From assembly GCA_033557465.1 (NCBI GenBank), contig CM066035.1, positions 905,479,309 to 905,543,308 on the forward strand: a stretch of 64,000 nucleotides of DNA, given 5' to 3'. Within the stretch, counting starts at the first letter, position 1; each line of letters opens with the position of its first letter. The notes below the pieces were generated by a model. The model did no database searches and was not told where the DNA came from. It was given only the letters and a program-made list of their open reading frames with translations. A program made the position numbers and the translations under genes. Of the stretch, positions 45,704-55,444 are shown piece by piece. This DNA comes from Ichthyophis bannanicus. Taxonomy: Eukaryota; Chordata; Amphibia; Gymnophiona; Ichthyophiidae.

Positions 45704-47214
45704 CATGACTGGCAAATCTAGGTGCCCTTCCTGTGGCACGCGGAGGGGCACAGCCTCGGAGGCAGGCATCTGCAGGGGTTGTGCTGCAGTGGCTGCCTCT
45801 GTAGAGCAAGAAATTCACTTGACTATCGCACAGGCTTCACAGGGGTCCGGAGATCCTCTGGAAGGGGAGGGGGGATCCCAGCTACCTCCGTCTACGTCCT
45901 CGGATTTATCTGCTGCTCCCCTGCCCCCCCTCCTCCCCCACGGGAGAAGGGGGTGCCGGAGACTTTTTCTCCCCTGACTTCGTTCTGTTACTACATAAGG
46001 CCTATTGCTTGCGCAAGCAGGGCCTGGGGTCAGGGGATGCTGGTACGTCGGCAGAGGTCAAATCGACCAAGCCCTCGAGAGTAAGCAATCCGGATCCCGG
46101 GATACCACCTAAGCGCCCCCGGCTGAGCACCGAGGAGCCCCTTCCGTCCCTCTCTCAGGACCCCACAGAGGACGAGTTCTCTGATAGAGAGTTGGACGAG
46201 GAAGAGGAGGAGCTCGAAGAAGGAGAGATCCCTGAGGAAGATCAATCTCGAGTAATCAGAGTCTTTCGCCGGGAGGAGCTTCCGGCATTAATTACTGAGT
46301 CCCTGAAAGCTCTTAATATAGCCTCGGATACGCCTGCAGAGGAAGAGGCGTTGGAAGACCCCCTAATCCAGGCCATCAGGAGATCACAGAAAGTTTTCCC
46401 TGTCCACAGGGTTGTGCGTCGGATGATCCAGGAGGAATGGGATCAACCAGAGTCAAGCCTAAGAGGGGTACGATCCATGACTCGCCTATATCCACTTCCT
46501 GAGGCAGATAAGGAGCTGCTGAAGTCCCCCAGGGTGGATGCAGCGGTTTCAGCAGTCATGAAGAAGACTACCATCCCAGTCGAGGGCAGCACGGCCCTGA
46601 GAGACTCTCAGGACAGAAAATTGGACACGCTTCTGAAGCAAGCTTTTGACATCAGCGCTCTGGCTTTGCAGGCCTCCGTGTCAGGAGCTTGGGTAGCACG
46701 AGCCTTCTTAAGATGGTCTCAACAGCTTCAATCAGCGGAGGGCTCCGCGGACGAAGCTCAGGCTAACGCTGCTAGATTGGAATCCGGAGCTGCATACTTG
46801 GCGGATAGCCAGTATGACCTCATTAGAAGCCTAGCCAAGCACATGGCCTCGGTTGTGGCGGCTAGGCGTTATTTGTGGCTACGTAATTGGGCCGCCGATG
46901 CCTCCTCCAAGTCGCGCCTCAGTCGCCTTCCCTTTAAAGGGAAACTGTTATTTGGAGAGGATCTGGAGAAACTGGTAAAGGATCTGGGCGAATCAAAGGG
47001 AGGCAGGCTGCCGGAGGACAGGCCGAAGCAGGGGCGTTCCCTGGCCCCTGTTCGTGACCAACTTAGGGACTCCCGGAGGTTTCGTCCGGCCAGGTCAAAC
47101 CCCTTTCCCAGGGGTCGTTTCCCTTCAAGGGGTCAAGGTTTTAGAGGGTTTCGAGGAGCAGGTAGGGGTTTTGGTGCCTCCCCCCCCTTCTCGGGACCTA
47201 GAAAACAACAGTGA
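45704..47214 (+). pseudogene. DIRS-E gag, one frameshift
   Basis: ATG at 45704 starts a frame with C-P-S-C-G-T-R-R and C-R-G-C-A (zinc-knuckle-like). It runs to about 45940 where a slip in a C/G-rich run moves coding to the frame that continues to 47214. The long second part (from 46009) has an acidic stretch, R-V-F-R-R-E-E-L-P-A-L, V-F-P-V-H-R-V-V, P-V-E-G-S-T-A-L and ends in an Arg/Gly/Phe-rich tail (R-G-R-F-P-S-R-G) suited to nucleic acid binding. It overlaps the RT frame by about 160 bases. gag packages the element RNA. Confidence 0.8.
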
Positions 47215-49120
47215 GACAACGGGGGTCCAGGGGGACGGGCTGCCGGTCGGCGGACGCCTAAGGCAGTTTCTGCCCGCCTGGTCCCGGGTCACGTCCAATC
47301 AATGGGTCCTAGAGGTGATCAGAGAAGGCTACGCTCTCGAGTTTGCAAAGCAAATACGGCCAGCCTTTGTCCAGTCTCCCTGCGGCTCGCCGACGAAGAA
47401 AGTGGCGATAGAGGCAACTCTTACCCGCCTAATAGATCTCGGGGCCGTGGTACCGGTTCCAACAGACCAGCTCGGCTCAGGTCGGTACTCGATTTACTTC
47501 GTGGTCCCAAAGAAAGAAGGATCCTTTCGCCCGATCCTGGACCTGAAGCAGGTCAATCGCTGCCTCAGAGTACCGCACTTTCGGATGGAAACTCTACGTG
47601 CGGTCATAGCAGCCGTAAGGGAGAAGGAGTTCCTGACGTCCCTCGATCTGACAGAAGCCTACTGGCACATTCCAGTCAGAAAGTCCCATCAACAGTTCCT
47701 GAGATTCGCAGTGCCAAGAGGCCACTATCAATTCCAGGCGCTGCCCTTCGGGCTAGCTACGGCCCCAAGGACTTTTACCAAAGTGATGGTGGTAGTAGCG
47801 GCTTCCCTACGGAAAGAGGGAATCCTGGTGCACCCCTATCTGGACGACTGGCTGATCCGTGCGAAGTCAGAAGAAGAGAGTCGTTCGGCGACGGCCAGAG
47901 TAGTCCAAGTTCTACAGGAGCTGGGGTGGATCATCAATCGAGCAAAGAGCAGGATGACCCCCTCCCAAGAACTCAAATATCTCGGAGCAAGGTTCGACAC
48001 CAACAAAGGCAGAGTTTTTCTTTCACAGACAAGGTCAAGAGACCTAAGGATTCTGGTCATGCAGTTCCTGGACAGACGGAACCCCTCAGCGTGGCATTAT
48101 CTTCAGGTTCTGGGAACCAGGGCGGCGGCGATAGAGGTGGTCCCATGGGCCAGGGCTCACATGCGGCCTTTGCAGCGGGCTCTGTTGCGGCGTTGGTCCC
48201 CTCAACATCATCCTTTGTCAATGCAGTTACCCTGTGCTCCACGGACCAAACGGGCTCTTCACTGGTGGCGGAGCCCAAGAAATCTGGATCGCGGGATGCC
48301 TCTAGAGCCTCCCCAGTGGTTGCTGTTGACGACGGATGCCAGTCTGGCAGGCTGGGGGGCCCACTGCGAAGACCAGTTCGTCCAGGGACGCTGGACAACG
48401 TTGGAATCTCAATGGCCCATCAACAGGCTGGAATTGCGGGCTGTCGTCCTAGCGCTCAAGTCTCTCGAGCCCTTGGTGATGAACAAAGCAATTCGCGTCC
48501 TCTCCGACAATGTCACCGCAGTGGCATACATCAATCACCAGGGCGGCACCAGCAGCGCCGCCTTAGAGAGGGAGGCGGATGTCCTATTCCACTGGGCCGA
48601 GGCTCGGTTGGAAGCACTCTCAGCTCAGCGCGTAGCCGGCTCGGACAACGTCACGGCAGATTACCTCAGCAGGTGCAAGATAGATCACGGAGAGTGGGAG
48701 CTAGACCGGGGGACATTCGACCTAATAGTTGCCCGTTGGGGTCTCCCGGTCATGGATCTCATGGCACGGTTCTCGTCCGCCAAGGTGGACCGCTTCTTCA
48801 GTCGGAGGAGAGAAAGGATGGCCGAGGACCTGGATGCTCTGTCACAGAAGTGGCCTTTGGAGGGTCTCCTCTATGTTTTCCCTCCCTGGGCTCTTATCGG
48901 AAAGGTCCTACAGCGGGTGGAGGCTCATCGGGGATTGATAATTCTCATAGCCCCGGATTGGCCTCGCCGTCCCTGGTATGCAGATCTGGTGAGGTTGCTC
49001 GTCGACCGGCCTTGGCGGCTTCCCTGCAAAGGGGACCTGCTGAGGCAAGGGCCGGTTCGGATGCCTCACGTGGATCGATTCTCGCTTACGGCCTGGCTAT
49101 TGAAAGGGCGCGGCTCCTGA
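47054..49120 (+). CDS. DIRS-E reverse transcriptase / RNase H / DAM-like methyltransferase (688 codons)
   Basis: The frame is intact. RT (about residues 80-330): Y-S-I-Y-F-V-V-P-K-K-E-G, L-D-L-T-E-A-Y, L-P-F-G-L-A-T-A-P, H-P-Y-L-D-D-W (catalytic Y-L-D-D near residue 261). RNase H (about 415-545): T-T-D-A-S-L-A-G-W-G, L-E-L-R-A-V, L-S-D-N-V-T-A-V-A-Y, S-D-N-V-T-A-D-Y-L, all four acidic residues present. Methyltransferase tract (about 560-655): V-M-D-L-M-A-R-F, F-P-P-W-A-L-I-G, A-P-D-W-P-R-R-P-W-Y. It copies element RNA into DNA. The first ATG lies inside gag; the true start may involve frameshifting or reinitiation. The frame one step back is also open (next entry). Confidence 0.9.
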   Translation: MTNLGTPGGFVRPGQTPFPGVVSLQGVKVLEGFEEQVGVLVPPPPSRDLENNSETTGVQGDGLPVGGRLRQFLPAWSRVTSNQWVLEVIREGYALEFAKQIRPAFVQSPCGSPTKKVAIEATLTRLIDLGAVVPVPTDQLGSGRYSIYFVVPKKEGSFRPILDLKQVNRCLRVPHFRMETLRAVIAAVREKEFLTSLDLTEAYWHIPVRKSHQQFLRFAVPRGHYQFQALPFGLATAPRTFTKVMVVVAASLRKEGILVHPYLDDWLIRAKSEEESRSATARVVQVLQELGWIINRAKSRMTPSQELKYLGARFDTNKGRVFLSQTRSRDLRILVMQFLDRRNPSAWHYLQVLGTRAAAIEVVPWARAHMRPLQRALLRRWSPQHHPLSMQLPCAPRTKRALHWWRSPRNLDRGMPLEPPQWLLLTTDASLAGWGAHCEDQFVQGRWTTLESQWPINRLELRAVVLALKSLEPLVMNKAIRVLSDNVTAVAYINHQGGTSSAALEREADVLFHWAEARLEALSAQRVAGSDNVTADYLSRCKIDHGEWELDRGTFDLIVARWGLPVMDLMARFSSAKVDRFFSRRRERMAEDLDALSQKWPLEGLLYVFPPWALIGKVLQRVEAHRGLIILIAPDWPRRPWYADLVRLLVDRPWRLPCKGDLLRQGPVRMPHVDRFSLTAWLLKGRGS

Positions 49121-50158
49121 AGAGGGGCTATTCTGGAGCGGTAATCACGACACTGTTGAAGGCGAAGAAGCGCTCAACCTGCCTTTCATACGTAAGAGTT
49201 TGGCGCATTTTCGAAGCATGGTGTGAGGAACACCGGAGGAATCCTCTTTCGGCCTCGGTCCCCGAGATTCTGGAGTTCTTGCAGGCGGGGTTTGACAAGG
49301 GTCTAGCGCCCAGTTCCCTAAGGGGTTCAGCTAGCGGCCATCGCTTGCTACAGAGGGAAGGTCCGCGGCAAAGCCCTAGGGGCCCACTCGGATGTGTCCA
49401 GGTTCCTAAGAGCGGTTAGGCGTCTGTGTCCCCAACGAAGGTCGGTCATTCCCCCATGGGATCTCAACCTCGTCCTAAATGCCTTGGTCGGGGAACCCCT
49501 TGAGCCGGGCAAGAGGGCTTCCTTGAAGGACCTAACTCTGAAGACGGTTTTTCTGGTCGCTATTTGCTCGGCCAGGCGGGTCTCTGAATTACAAGCGCTG
49601 TCTTCTCAGCCCCCCTTTCTGTCCTTTCTCAAGGACAAGGTAGTCCTGCGAATGGTTCCCTCCTTCTTGCCTAAGGTCATCTCTCCCTTTCATGTGAACC
49701 AGGTAGTTACTCTCCCGTCCTTTTCGGCCGAGGGGTTGGAAGGGAGGGATAGCAAGCTTCGCTTACTAGACGTCCAGAGAGCCTTGAAGCGTTACCTCTC
49801 CCGCACAGCCCCTTTCCGGAAATCCGAACGCCTTTTCATTCAGTTCGGAGGGCCTCACAAGGGGGAGGCAGCAGCCAAGGCCTCCATCTCCAGGTGGATC
49901 AGAGAGGCGATAGCCTCCGCCTATATCCTGAAAGGGAAACAGGTTCCAGGGGGCCTGCGGGCGCACTCAACCCGGGCACAGGCTTCCTCTTGGGCAGAAT
50001 TCAGTCTAGTTCCCCCTCTGGATATTTGCAGGGCGGCAACTTGGTCCTCCCTACATACCTTTACCAAGCACTACAGGCTGGACGTACAGAGTTCAGCGGA
50101 GGCTCGGTTTGGTCTTGCGGTTCTCCAGTCAGGAATGGTGGCCCCCACCCAGGATTGA
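47302..50158 (+). pseudogene. DIRS-E tyrosine recombinase frame, overprinting RT, one frameshift
   Basis: A second frame, -1 relative to RT, stays open from 47302 to 49419 and leads into the recombinase core-binding domain (S-Y-V-R-V-W-R-I-F-E-A-W near 49190). A one-base gain in a G run near 49322 shifts coding to the frame 49394-50158, which holds I-C-S-A-R-R-V-S-E-L-Q (first catalytic Arg), H-V-N-Q, R-A-H-S-T-R-A-Q-A (H-x-x-R), D-I-C-R-A-A-T-W and K-H-Y-R-L-D (catalytic Tyr). The upstream overprinted part is Ser/Arg/Gly-rich. The enzyme would insert circular element DNA. Same arrangement in DIRS-G. Confidence 0.82.
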
Positions 50159-50164
50159 ACTGCT

Positions 50165-50270
50165 CTGTTACATCCCAGAAGTGAAGGGACTGGACTGGAG
50201 TGACGATAAGGAAGAAGCAATTAGATCTTACCTGCTAATTGGTGTTCCTGAAGGAACGACAGTCCAGTCC
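50165..50270. other. internal complementary region of DIRS-E
   Basis: CCAGAAGTGAAGGGACTGGA and 'gagtgacgataaggaa' repeat the complement of the left terminus; 'ttacctgctaattggtgttcc' and 'acgacagtccagtccct' repeat the complement of the right terminus (50640-50710). This joined copy of both ends is thought to template completion of circular DIRS DNA. Confidence 0.85.
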
Positions 50271-50442
50271 CTGATCCCACCCGGTGTGCCGCCAGCCGGT
50301 AAGAACTATTAGTCAGGGGCGGAGCTATGGACCGAGCGTGGGGCCGCTGCTGGGGGGAGGAGTACAGGTGAAGGACGGCTCGGTCAGGCACAAGTTAACC
50401 ACCTCCTTCCTGTTGCCCTTCCTCCTCTCCTATTCCTCATAG

Positions 50443-50449
<7 letters not shown>

Positions 50450-50477
<28 letters not shown>
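50450..50477. repeat. A homopolymer in DIRS-E 3' non-coding region
   Basis: About 28 consecutive As between recombinase and right terminus. Length is prone to sequencing and assembly error. Confidence 0.9.
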
Positions 50478-50481
<4 letters not shown>

Positions 50482-50723
50482 GTCTTTTGATTTGGTTGTC
50501 AAGTGTGGTTCTTTACGGTTAATGCAAGTTCGTTAAGTCTGCTTTTTCATTCGATTACTGGAGTCTGGGGGTGGTCCCAGTGGTACTTATACCGCTCCAT
50601 CCCCAAAAAGGTTGGGCTCAGCCTCCAAGCTGCTGGAAGGGTTGCGTAACCCAGAAGTGAAGGGACTGGACTGTCGTTCCTTCAGGAACACCAATTAGCA
50701 GGTAAGATCTAATTGCTTCTTCC

Positions 50724-51682
50724 TTGCATATGTGCGTATATGGTGCATCTTTGAGGATGGGTGCTCGTGGAGGCACGCTCGCGTGACAACAGTGTCAGTT
50801 CCCTTGGTATTAAGTTTTTTTCTGCAGGATGGGTTTGGTAAAGGCAGGTCCTGGAGAGTTCAGTTAGCAGCTCTGTCTTGCTATGGGGCAAAGGACAGGG
50901 AGTGGCTCTCATGCACAGGTCGATGTGAGACACCTTTCTCAGGCGGTTACCAGACTGTAGCCCTGTCGTAGGATATTAATTCCACCGGGGAAGCTCAAGT
51001 TGGTTTTAGGAGTGTTAGCTAGCGCGCCATTGGGGCCCTTGCAAGAGGCATAGGTTAAGGGTTTTGCCTTGAAGACGGTAAGTTTGATGGTCATCTGTTC
51101 GGCGAGGCGATTTTCGGAGTTGCAGGCGTTGACCTGTCAGGAATCTGTTTTTTGTCTGTCTCCAGACAGAAGGTGGCCTGGCAGCTGGTTCCGTCGTTGC
51201 CAAAGGTGGTTTCTACGTTCACCTAACTAAAATGGTCTCTCTTCCTGTGCTAGGTGCGGCAGAGGGGAGTGTATTGAACCATAGCTTGCGTTGTTTGGAC
51301 ATCGAGACAGCACTGCGGCAGTGTTTAAAGGTTTCAGAAACTTTTGCAAGGTGGATTGTTTTTTCAGGGTGTTCGGAGGGCCCCGCAAAGGGAAGCGGCA
51401 GCGAAGGAGTCCATTTCTGGATGGATTGGAGCGGCGAGTGCGTCGGCTTATCTTCTACGGGACCGTACAGTCCCAGGGAGCTTACGAGCTCACTCTACCA
51501 GAGTGCAAGCGTTGTCTTGGATGGAGCACAGTTTGGTTCTGCCAGTGGACATCTGTAGGGAGGTCTCTTGGTTGTCTCTCCATACTTTCAGTAAGCACTA
51601 CCGCCTAGATGTTCTGGCGGCTAAGGATGCCGTTTTCAGGGAGGCGGTGTTGAGATCCGGCTGGAAAGGTCCCTCCCAATGA
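50724..51682 (+). pseudogene. DIRS-D tyrosine recombinase remnant
   Basis: R-I-W-C-I-F-E-D-G near 50733 continues the frame cut by DIRS-E at 44698. Then V-Q-L-A-A-L-S-C-Y near 50860, C-S-A-R-R-F-S-E-L-Q near 51100, A-A-A-K-E-S-I-S-G-W-I near 51394, R-A-H-S-T-R-V-Q-A near 51488 and K-H-Y-R-L-D near 51597. Several frame changes separate the pieces, but the Arg, H-x-x-R and Tyr residues all survive. Confidence 0.8.
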
Positions 51683-51699
51683 TTACTGCTCTGATACAT

Positions 51700-51810
51700 C
51701 CCAGAGGTTGAGGACTAAACTGGAGGAACGATAAGGAAATAGGGATTACACTTACCTGGTAATTGTGGTTCCTTGAGTGACTCCAGTTTAGTCCTCATTC
51801 CCGCCCGGGG
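51700..51810. other. internal complementary region of DIRS-D
   Basis: CAGAGGTTGAGGACTAAACT and 'gaggaacgataaggaaa' repeat the complement of the DIRS-D left end; 'acttacctggtaattg' with 'gttccttgagtgactcc' is the complement of the right end at 52262-52305. Confidence 0.8.
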
Positions 51811-52261
51811 ATGGGGTCTTAGCAGTGTTTTTTTTCTGTTGGGGAAGTGCAAGGTTAAAAGTGGATATAGGCCTTCACTGGTGTTCAGTCGTTTTGATGC
51901 TTCCATTTATTTTGCGCTATATTGTTATATTATGATATTGTGGTGGTGTTATATATATTGCTGTATTGCTCTGGATTGTTTAGGGCTAGGCATTCGACGG
52001 AAAGGAGAGCATGCAGGAAGCAGTCCCTTTTCCTTCTGGAAGGGGAGTAGTAGGTAGGTAGGTGTTATGTTCAGCGTGCCCCTGAATATAATGTTAAGTT
52101 AAAAAAAGGTTACTGATTTTTTGCTTCTTTGAGTCTGCTTTGTCAATAGTTCACTGGGGGCTGATAGGAGAAACCAGCAGGCTATATCCAGTGATGTTAT
52201 GAGTTTTTGACATGCCCCAGTCTCCAAGCTGCAGGAGGCGGTTCACTACCCAGAGGTTGAG

Positions 52262-52317
52262 GACTAAACTGGAGTCACTCAAGGAACCGCAATTACCAGG
52301 TAAGTGTAATTCCTATT
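52262..52317 (+). other. DIRS-D right end with splice-donor-like sequence
   Basis: CCAGGTAAGTGTAAT at 52297-52311 is an almost perfect U1-complementary 5' splice site in the same orientation as RBBP7; the DIRS-A right end has the same block (9861-9870) and DIRS-E has GCAGGTAAGA (50697-50706). Whether it is used is unknown. Confidence 0.6.
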
Positions 52318-53796
52318 TTATTGTGAAAATGCTTCTATATCGTCCTTTTAGACCAATCCAGACAAGTGGGTTGTGTTCCCCCTACCAGCAGATTAGTGGA
52401 GACAAAGCAAGAACCAATGAAAAGCCTGGTTTTCAATAACATTGCTCCTATGCCTCTATTCGCCTCAGCCAAAAGTGGTCACTTTAGTATTTATCTCCAG
52501 CAGATGGTGGATGGATTTTCTCCTCTCTGAAGAAAATCTAAGGATTGAGAGGAAAAGTTTGATTAAATGCTTATGATCAACCACCTTGAGAATGACTTTC
52601 TCACTTGAGTTTGACACGGAAGGCTCTACTAGACTGGTCTTTTTGGTAGCCATAGGAGGAGGGAAAATTTGGTTTAGCTCCATGCTCTTATCATAAGAAC
52701 CTGTTGAGCAGTCACAAATTGGAAGGATCTGGAAGAATACAGCAGCCTTGCATAACCTCAGCACCCCTTCTCTCCTTCTCTTCTCCCCCACCCCCCCTGC
52801 TCTCTACCGAAGGCTGTCAAAAGGATCTGCCTACCATCCACCTTTAAACACAGTGCTGCCAAAACCAGTAAACGGTATCATGGGAATAAAGCTGGATCCA
52901 GCATTGATCCTCTGCCTGGGGCTCTCAAGAGTGTGAGTACCAAGGCTTGATGACATTATCCTTGTTGAGGGCTCACGACTCAGTCTGTGGGATACAATTT
53001 GAGGTAGACTGACGTCTGGCGCAGTGTGGGGAGTTTCCTGCCATTTTATGCACGAGTTAATAGTGTTTTCTCCTTTTGTGCACCTGGCAGTTCTATGGTC
53101 TGTACGTGCGTTCCTACCCCAGTGCCTGTAACACGCAGTAAAATCGCAGTTAACATGTGCCTTTGGGTCATCGCAGCCTTAGCATGTACTGTTGTGATAC
53201 TTGCCTTAACTCTGTCTTCTTCCAGAAAATGTTGTTTGACCTGTGGAAAGCGAGGTGCCTAGTCTCTGGACTCTGCTCTTCTTGGATAGCAGTTTGAGTC
53301 TTAGGGCTGCCTTCTCCTCTTTCAGCCAGAGGATGTAATGTAATTAGTCCAGCCTTGCCTGCCTCTGGGTAGGAGGTGACAGATGGCGCTATGGGTAAGG
53401 ATATCCAGCCGGACGGAGGATCCATTGACTGTGCTGTGAACCAGCTCATTGCCCTCTAGGAGGTCTGTTGGGGCTGTGCCCCCTGGTTTTAGGGAATCAT
53501 TTCCAAGAGGGAAGCTTCTGGATTCTAGACTGTCCTTCCTGGAATCCTTTTTTGCAGCAGGACTGGTCTTTCTGGCATGAAAATTCAGACCCTGTGGCCT
53601 CTGGGTACCCCCCCAGGCGCAGTCTCATGCGGGGCAGGTGGAGAGTGGAAGCCCTTTCCAAGTGCCTTTGACAAAGCATCCCTGGTGTGGTGTGCCCCCC
53701 TGGAGATGGAGAACAGCTGAGAATTGTCTGAGATTTTGACTGTCTTTGATTCAGATGGCTTGGTACTGGGCTCTGACGTGGATGTAGAAGTACTCT

Positions 53797-55438
53797 GAGT
53801 GTTTGGTTTCCTCTACATTACCACCTGAACTTTGAGTGGAGTCGTTTGTTCCGTGCTGGTGAGCACTGGGGACCACGTGAGCACAGCGGGCTATAAGAAC
53901 CTGCCCCCACTGCGGGATGTGCACCACGGGCGCATGCCCTGAAGGGGTGTGTCCAAAGGGGGGCAGACCTGCCCCTCGGAGCACAGAGGAGCATTCTGGT
54001 CCAGCCTGTATTAGTGCTAATGGGGAAACGTAAGAAGAAACTCCTTTTGCCTTCAGCGTCTACTGGTAAGTCGGTTAAGGTGGTTGGTCCCATGGACAGT
54101 CCATTTTAAGTCCATGGTTCCTCCCCCTACTGCTAAAATGTCGTCTGAGTCATCTATGTCTGCAAGTTCTGGACCTTTTGGTTTGTCTCCTGTACTGCAT
54201 AGGGTTGTTTCCCCACCCAGCAAGGAGCCACAAGTGCAGGACAGGGACTCCCTTCAGTTATGTGGATGGAAACCTTCCTGATTCGGCTAAGCTTCCTGAG
54301 TCTTTTTTGAGATTACACTCCTCAACTTCCATGTTACCCTTTCCTTTTGAAGTTTCTTTGACTTCCGACGATCCTAAGCCCCCGAAGGATGTATCGCTTC
54401 AGGATATTTGGCAGATTGTTTCTAGAACTGAGTTATCATTGAATACCTCCTTGGTGAAGCTCTCTAAGTTTATAAAAGAGACTGTGGGTATTTTGACTGA
54501 ACATCAAGATAGACTAGTAACCCTTGAGACTCAAAAAGTTAAGATGGAGGGTCAAAGTTTGTCAATGCAAGGGGTTCTGGTGTCTTCTGTTCAAGATTCC
54601 TTATTGTTACATCGTCATGATGAAATCTTTGAGAATGCTCTGCGTATGAGAAATCTTCGGTTGTTAAATTTTCCCCACACTCACTACCTCTCTCTGAATA
54701 TATTCATTAAATACTTGAAAGATGTTCTAAAAATCTCAGACCCAGATTCCATAGTTTTATCTAAAATATATTATTTACCTGTTGGTCTTAGAGAAACTCC
54801 AGTTTTAGATTCGGAGACAGGTGGTGGTGTTATGGGGAAAATAGATCATTTGTCTACCCAGAGTTTGGATTTATCTGCTTTCTTAGAGACTTCTGTAGAG
54901 GAGATTCCTACTCGGGCTACTTTGTTTGTTAGTTTCTTTCTCGCTGGAAATAGATAAGGATATGATTTTTCGCTCCTACTTTAAATACAGGCATGAGAAG
55001 TTTTTTGGGCAAGCGATACAGGTTTTCCCCGATGTCTGTCGTAGTACGCAAATGAAGAGGAAAGCCTTTCTTGCGCTTCATCCTCGGGTCGTAGCTCTCG
55101 GGGCTTCCTTTGTACTTACAATAGCACATTTACAGGGATATTTATTTCAGGGTAAGTCGTATATCTTTTTTGACCCATCTCATTTGGAGGTTTTCTTACA
55201 AAGACCGGGGTGATAAAGTAATTACCTTAATTCTGTCGTTTGGCTCCTGCTTAGTATAAGGGGTTTGTTTAACTTGACTCCACTTTTTATTTGGGTTTAA
55301 TTTTTACCTATGTAGCTCATATTCCCTTTTGTGGGCTGGGTGTCACTTATGTATGTGTATTGATTTGAGGTTTGTGTAATATTACCTTGTATTTCCTACG
55401 TTTTCCTTAATAAAAGGATTTAAATTAAAAAAAAAAAA
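53797..55438 (+). mobile_element. complete ORF1-only LINE (HAL1-like), first copy
   Basis: Bounded by TACTCT duplications (53791-53796, 55439-55444) and ending in AATAAA (55409) and a poly(A) tract. It has a GC-rich 5' leader (about 220 bp), an L1-type ORF1 (54020-55213), about 200 bp of 3' untranslated DNA with TGTGGGCTGGGTGT near 55331, and no ORF2. Host DIRS gag sequence is continuous across the duplication. Copies at 8665-9147 and 20013-25836 show the same ORF1-to-tail junction, so ORF2 loss is a family trait and not a local deletion. Confidence 0.78.
54020..55213 (+). pseudogene. L1-type ORF1 protein of the ORF1-only LINE
   Basis: After a basic N-terminus (G-K-R-K-K-K-L) with a stop near 54107 and shifts up to 54320, the main frame (54178-54957) shows a heptad-rich coiled coil (54400-54600; L-S-K-F-I-K-E-T-V-G-I-L), then M-R-N-L-R-L-L-N-F-P (RRM start) and R-A-T-L-F-V-S-F-F. 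After a shift near 54945 the C-terminal domain follows: F-P-D-V-C-R-S-T-Q-M-K-R-K-A-F-L, and G-K-S-Y-I-F-F-D-P. This is the trimer/RRM/CTD layout of L1 ORF1, an RNA-binding chaperone. No endonuclease or polymerase follows. Confidence 0.8.
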
Positions 55439-55444
55439 TACTCT

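Larger units (their letters stand above)
44699..50723 (+). mobile_element. DIRS-E: youngest, nearly intact DIRS element, nested in DIRS-D
   Basis: Left terminus GTTCCTTATCG at 44699; the inverted terminal repeat 44713-44860 pairs with 50555-50690 (GGGTTGCGTAACCCAGAAG and others). The internal complementary region at about 50165-50270 joins the complement of the left end to the complement of the right end, the diagnostic DIRS arrangement. gag, RT/RNase H/methyltransferase and recombinase frames overlap in order, with only two evident frame changes (one in gag, one in the recombinase). GC content is high and CpG common, unlike the surrounding intron, which fits recent insertion. A 3' A tract lies at 50450-50477. 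Confidence 0.92.
40831..52317 (+). mobile_element. DIRS-D: old DIRS element in RBBP7 intron 4, split by DIRS-E
   Basis: Left end from TTTCCTTATCGTTC at 40831 to about 41010; complementary end at 52130-52260 (CAGTCTCCAAGCTGCAGGAGG) followed by the right-end path to 52317. The internal complementary region lies at about 51700-51810. Coding remnants: RNase H/methyltransferase 43908-44698 and recombinase 50724-51682. gag and the RT fingers/palm are missing or unrecognisable, replaced by other insertions at 41900-43906. DIRS-E inserted exactly in the recombinase core-binding region. Confidence 0.8.

Noticed and set aside
46009..50158. Bacterial integrase or phage island
   Set aside because: The tyrosine recombinase is linked to gag, RT/RNase H and a DIRS internal complementary region, and introns with eukaryotic splice sites surround it.
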